Shown here: positions 60,447 to 64,000 of the stretch, piece by piece
Numbering within the stretch: position 1 is the stretch's first letter
Layout: each line of letters opens with the position of its first letter
Assembly (NCBI RefSeq): GCF_044904605.1
Contig: NZ_JADIKI010000021.1
Span: 372,001-436,000 of the forward strand
From: Dyella_B humi
GTDB lineage: Bacteria; Pseudomonadota; Gammaproteobacteria; Xanthomonadales; Rhodanobacteraceae
Reading direction: 5' to 3'
Length of the DNA: 64,000 nucleotides
Notes under the pieces: generated by a model
The model's database searches: none
Told to the model about the DNA's origin: nothing
What the model saw: only the letters and a program-made list of their open reading frames with translations
Made by a program: the position numbers and the translations under genes

Positions 60447-62648
60447 TTATAAATAACGCGTCCAGGTGATCGTGCTGGTGTTGCTGCCGCTCGAGTTGGG
60501 ATTGGACGACGTGCAGCCCTGCATGCAAGGCACCGTGCCGGGATGGTAGGTGCCGGGTAGCTGGCTGAAGTCGATGGTGGTCTTGCCGCTCAGCTGGTTG
60601 CTGGACGTATCGTTCGGATTCTGCGCCGCCGCGGTGATCGAACCGTTGACGCTGGTGTCGCCGCCGGTATTGAACGTGCTGCCCGCCATCACGCTGCCAT
60701 TGACCACGGATTTCGCGCCCAGGTTGATGGTGCCACCGGAGAACGTGCCGTTGACGTAGCCACCAGCCAGCAGCGCCACGTTGCCGATGGCGTTATCGAT
60801 CAGCTGCTGCTTCGTGGTATCGCACAGATTAGTGGGATACAGGCCGTCGAAATCCTGCTTCTGGGTCGTGTCGTGAAGCGTGAGCCACGACGGTGTGGCG
60901 TTGGTGCACATCTCGTCGTAGCCGGCATAGTTCGGCGCATCGATGCGTACGGCACCGCCGGTATTGATGTTGCCGGTAGCGATGGCCGTATCCATGTAGC
61001 CGCCGCCATTGAAATTCAGATCACCCTGAAACCAAAGAATGCCGCGCACCAGGCTGATGCCGCTCGTGGTCCACACGCCGTTGCTGTAGGAAAGGCAGCC
61101 GTTCTCTTCCGACTGGCCCTGGCACACGGTGCGGCCGGGCGTGGTCGGCTCCTTGCACTGGCCGATGCCGTTACTGTCGAGACTGCCCGGAATCAACTTG
61201 GTACACAGGAAATTCTCGTAGCCACGGTATTGGCCATTGGCATTCAAAGGAGGATACGAGCCGACGTAATACGTGCCGTTCTGGATGCCGTTGATGTTGG
61301 ACACGGTCACCTGCATGGCGCCGTTGACCATCTCGAACACGTAATTGGCGGCCGACTTCAAGGCGTACGCGTCGACGGCGGGACGGTCGATCGTCACCGG
61401 CGGCAGCTTGGGAACCGTAATCGTCGGTACAGAGACCGTGTAGCCTTTCTGCTGCGTGACATTGACTTGCAGATTCCAGAAATTCTGCTTGGTCAGCGTG
61501 CCGCCGATCGTGCCCGTCACGCCCTGCCAGCCGTTGGCAGTGAGGTTGCCACCCGCCTTCAATGATGCGATCTGGCCGCTGTTGATGTTATCCACCACGT
61601 CACCCGGCGTGACCACACTGTCCACACCCTCGCCATTCAACGTGATCGTGCCGCCGGCTGTGATCGATGTGCTGTGATTGCTGCCCGCATACGTCACATC
61701 GCCATTGGCCTGGATGCTGTTGACGCCACCGCCGGTACCGGTCCAGCTGACATTGCCCTGCGTGGTGATGCTGGTAATGTTCACCCCGCCCGCATTCACG
61801 ATCACGTCGCCGATCGACGTCACCGTCGAAGCACTGCCGCCGTTGAACGTCACGCTGCCGTTGGATTGGATCACGAACGGCTTGGCGCCTCCGTTGATCG
61901 TCACATTGCCTAGCGCGCTGATCTGGTCCGCACTGGCCGCACCGGTCACGTCCACGTCGCCGTTGGCGTAGATCTGGTTGACGTGAATACCGCTGCCCAC
62001 CGATACGTTGCCGGTCGCGCGAATGCTGTTGACGCCGGTTACCGAAGCGTTGTCCAAGCTTACGTTGCCTTCCACGTTCAAATTAGCATTCTGTGCGCCG
62101 AGCACGCCGATGCCACCGCTCAGGTTCAGATCCTTGTAGAAGTTGAGCGTATTGATGTTGACCGTGGAGCTGCTGTTGCTGTTGCTGCTGCTATTGCCGT
62201 TGGTGGGATTGGGCGTAACGCCATACACCACCTGTAAGGTGGCCTTGCTGGCAGCCGGCGTACCTGTCGCCGATGCGGCGGTGAGGTTGGCCACTACCTG
62301 GTAGACCGTGGTGCTCTTGCCGGACACCGTCGCGTTCGTCTGCGTGACGTTGAGAATGTTGACGCTGAGGCTGTCGCATCCGTCCACTTTCAACGCGCCC
62401 GTTTTCAAGCTCGTCATGTCCGCCACGGCGAGATAGCGGCGCACTACTTCCGCGCCCGTCCACGTCGAACCCTGCGCAGGCGTGATCGAATGCAGACTAA
62501 GCTGGCCTTCCTGCGAACCGCGCATCACGTGCACCACGCCCATGGTGGTGACGGTCATCGCCAAGCCCACCAGCAACACCAGCAGCAGGTTCATCACGCC
62601 GCGTTGGCGAGACGGCGAGGCGTGCATATTGGCGCGTCGCTTGATCAT
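60447..62648 (-). CDS. PilX-like type IV pilus assembly protein with beta-solenoid region
   Basis: 733 residues. A short prepilin-like leader (QRG at 15-17) precedes a hydrophobic helix (MNLLLVLLVGLAMTV), without the Glu5 of ordinary pilins. Residues about 150-370 contain at least ten repeats of about 17-19 residues with an I-x-A-x-GNV/GDV core (for example NSIRATGNVSV, NQIYANGDVDV, DQISALGNVTI), as expected for a beta-solenoid. The C-terminal part adds further glycine-rich repeats. AAGGAAC lies before the ATG at 62648. Probably a pilus-associated adhesin or polymer component. Confidence 0.75.
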   Translation of the reverse strand: MIKRRANMHASPSRQRGVMNLLLVLLVGLAMTVTTMGVVHVMRGSQEGQLSLHSITPAQGSTWTGAEVVRRYLAVADMTSLKTGALKVDGCDSLSVNILNVTQTNATVSGKSTTVYQVVANLTAASATGTPAASKATLQVVYGVTPNPTNGNSSSNSNSSSTVNINTLNFYKDLNLSGGIGVLGAQNANLNVEGNVSLDNASVTGVNSIRATGNVSVGSGIHVNQIYANGDVDVTGAASADQISALGNVTINGGAKPFVIQSNGSVTFNGGSASTVTSIGDVIVNAGGVNITSITTQGNVSWTGTGGGVNSIQANGDVTYAGSNHSTSITAGGTITLNGEGVDSVVTPGDVVDNINSGQIASLKAGGNLTANGWQGVTGTIGGTLTKQNFWNLQVNVTQQKGYTVSVPTITVPKLPPVTIDRPAVDAYALKSAANYVFEMVNGAMQVTVSNINGIQNGTYYVGSYPPLNANGQYRGYENFLCTKLIPGSLDSNGIGQCKEPTTPGRTVCQGQSEENGCLSYSNGVWTTSGISLVRGILWFQGDLNFNGGGYMDTAIATGNINTGGAVRIDAPNYAGYDEMCTNATPSWLTLHDTTQKQDFDGLYPTNLCDTTKQQLIDNAIGNVALLAGGYVNGTFSGGTINLGAKSVVNGSVMAGSTFNTGGDTSVNGSITAAAQNPNDTSSNQLSGKTTIDFSQLPGTYHPGTVPCMQGCTSSNPNSSGSNTSTITWTRYL

Positions 62649-62656
62649 GAGGTTCC

Positions 62657-63559
62657 TTACGGCTTGAAATTGGGCAGACATACCGAGAAGGCCGGTATGT
62701 TGATCACGGCCGAACTGTTCGAGAGCGTGGAGCTGGAGATGGCGGGCAAACCGGCAGCATCGGAGGTGCTGGGTGTGCTGGAAGACGTCGCGGAAGATCC
62801 GGAAAAGCTACCCGTGCTAGAGAAATGGCTCAAGCCATCATGGTACCCATCGCCGGAATGGTCGTTCACCGAATTTTCTGAATTGCCGGAGCTGTCCGAA
62901 CTGCTCGAACCATTCGACTGCCCCGCCTTCTGCTGCGCTTGCGTCGGCAAGTAGTAACTCACCTGAAAACTGCTGCTTGGCGCCGTCTGCTGATAGGGAA
63001 AGCAGCTGCCTGGCGTCGCCTGGAAGATCGACAGCGGCCCCAAGTTGCGGGCTGATGCCAGCTGATTCGTCTTCCAATTCACCCCCTGCCAGTTGGCGGC
63101 GCTCTTGCAACTGGCCGGCGTCAGCCATAGCAATCCTTGCGTGGTGACAAGTAGACCTTCGCACTGATAGCCAGCCGGATCCGTCGTACCGGAAGCAGCG
63201 GTGGGATTGAAACCCCAGATCACGGCATTGCCTGTCACCGTCGAGCTATACGAGCCCACGGCGGTGCCCTTGAGCTTGCCGTCGGACAACGCGGCGTTAC
63301 TCAGTACCACCAGATCGGTGCCGATAGCGGCATTGGTGATACCGAAGCCCGCTTGCTGCATTTCCTGCTGCGAGACCAGCGAGCCGGTGGCCACCTGTCC
63401 ATCGCGCACAGCCTGTTTCTCGACGAATAGGGAACTGTTAACGACATTGCGGTACAGCGTCAGCATGGCGGCAATGCTGAGCAAACCGACCACCAGGCCA
63501 ACCAGCGTGCTGATCAGGGTGAAGCCGGATGCTCGCCGGTGCGCATGGATCAGGAACAT
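62657..63559 (-). CDS. PilW-like minor pilin with Ser-rich insertion
   Basis: 300 residues. Prepilin motif ASG|FTLISTLVG (G12), with Ser where Glu5 is normal. The N-terminal helix and the following globular part match PilW-type minor pilins. Residues about 215-275 form a low-complexity stretch of Ser, Gly, Asn and Asp. It overlaps the preceding PilV-like gene by ten bases. Confidence 0.75.
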   Translation of the reverse strand: MFLIHAHRRASGFTLISTLVGLVVGLLSIAAMLTLYRNVVNSSLFVEKQAVRDGQVATGSLVSQQEMQQAGFGITNAAIGTDLVVLSNAALSDGKLKGTAVGSYSSTVTGNAVIWGFNPTAASGTTDPAGYQCEGLLVTTQGLLWLTPASCKSAANWQGVNWKTNQLASARNLGPLSIFQATPGSCFPYQQTAPSSSFQVSYYLPTQAQQKAGQSNGSSSSDSSGNSENSVNDHSGDGYHDGLSHFSSTGSFSGSSATSSSTPSTSDAAGLPAISSSTLSNSSAVINIPAFSVCLPNFKP

Positions 63560-63990
63560 GCCGACTGCGCCTGTATCATGGCGGTAGTGTCCGTCCCGAC
63601 CATGATCGAGCCTTCGAACGCAGTATCGCTATGGGGAATGCACAGCACCACGCTGGACGGCTGTGTCACCGATACGCCGCCGATAGTGACCGAAGCGGCC
63701 GACAGGCATTGCACAGTGACCGGATGCACCGTATTGGTCAGCGGCAGCACGACCTTGGCCAAACTGTTATTGCTCTGACCGGGACACAGCGACGAGCCGT
63801 ACTGCTGCAGCATCAGGCGCATCTGGCTGGCCGCTATACCATCCAAGCGCGCATTTTTCGCACCCACTTCCATGCGCGTGGTCGCGTATATCGTGCCCGC
63901 GCCGATGAAGCTCATGACGAGCACACTGATCAATGCTTCAAGCAGCACATCGCCGCGCTGCGATTTTTTCCGATCACGGCAGCTGTACAT
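63550..63990 (-). CDS. PilV-like minor pilin
   Basis: 146 residues. Prepilin motif QRG|DVLLEALIS, with Glu at mature position +5, and a single N-terminal helix. It resembles PilV/FimT-type minor pilins. Only ten bases remain before the window edge, so earlier genes of the operon and the true start cannot be checked. Confidence 0.75.
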   Translation of the reverse strand: MYSCRDRKKSQRGDVLLEALISVLVMSFIGAGTIYATTRMEVGAKNARLDGIAASQMRLMLQQYGSSLCPGQSNNSLAKVVLPLTNTVHPVTVQCLSAASVTIGGVSVTQPSSVVLCIPHSDTAFEGSIMVGTDTTAMIQAQSACS

Positions 63991-64000
63991 TCAACGTCTC

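Noticed and set aside
1..64000. CRISPR array, prophage or intact insertion sequence
   Set aside because: The repeats are palindromic pairs at scattered sites, not evenly spaced direct repeats, and no transposase, integrase or cas-like protein is encoded.

Overview
The window is chromosomal DNA of a GC-rich gammaproteobacterium, most likely order Xanthomonadales (Lysobacterales), family Rhodanobacteraceae (a Dyella/Luteibacter/Frateuria-like genus). This rests on gene order and content: pyrG-kdsA-eno-ftsB, folC-SPOR-cvpA-purF, a TrpR-like gene leading a complete hisGDCBHAFIE operon with fused hisB and hisIE, a Tat-exported HiPIP, and 3-hydroxyanthranilate dioxygenase. It is inference; no 16S rRNA gene or database match is available. 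I see no phage, intact insertion sequence or CRISPR array. Protein coding is dense on both strands, and one tRNA (Pro, CGG) is present.

Layout. 0-6.2 kb: smr, truD, ftsB, eno, kdsA, pyrG. 6.4-7.4 kb: an orphan class I terpene synthase. 7.7-11.7 kb: cyoABCD quinol oxidase. 11.9-18.8 kb: aminopeptidase P, parE, a lipoprotein, 3-hydroxyanthranilate dioxygenase, a Nudix hydrolase and an outer-membrane protein. 19.0-22.1 kb: two tandem APC amino-acid permeases. 22.2-22.4 kb: a candidate structured RNA with its own terminator. 22.4-26.2 kb: HiPIP, then methionine salvage genes mtnB-mtnD-mtnC and a C13 (legumain-type) peptidase. 26.2-33.8 kb: the whole histidine operon with a candidate operator. 33.9-38.6 kb: a DUF998 protein, an unusually long histidine-ammonia-lyase-like protein, a GIY-YIG protein, hisS and tRNA-Pro. 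38.7-43.7 kb: a low-GC lipoprotein, then a MocR regulator divergent from a small secreted protein, an outer-membrane protein and an exported methyltransferase-like protein. 43.9-52.2 kb: a ferritin-like protein, purF, cvpA, a SPOR protein, folC, a 49-residue membrane peptide and a slipin/NfeD pair. 52.4-55.4 kb: a cytochrome c-sorbosone dehydrogenase fusion and three small unknown genes. 55.5-64.0 kb: two tandem winged-helix/TPR membrane regulators and the end of a type IV pilus minor-pilin operon that includes a pilin-like protein carrying a long beta-solenoid-type region.

Intergenic spaces are rich in short dispersed palindromes. The main REP-like family has an arm ending in GTCATTCCCGC or GTCATTCCGGC and is present in about nine copies, one of them inside the his operon. 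There are also a GTAGG-TTGGGGT family and a CCTCTCCCC family.

The most promising leads for undescribed biology are the structured RNA at about 22.19-22.39 kb, the beta-solenoid pilin and its neighbouring regulators, the MocR-controlled envelope operon with a 19-bp-phased direct-repeat operator, the extended aromatic amino-acid lyase, and the orphan terpene synthase.
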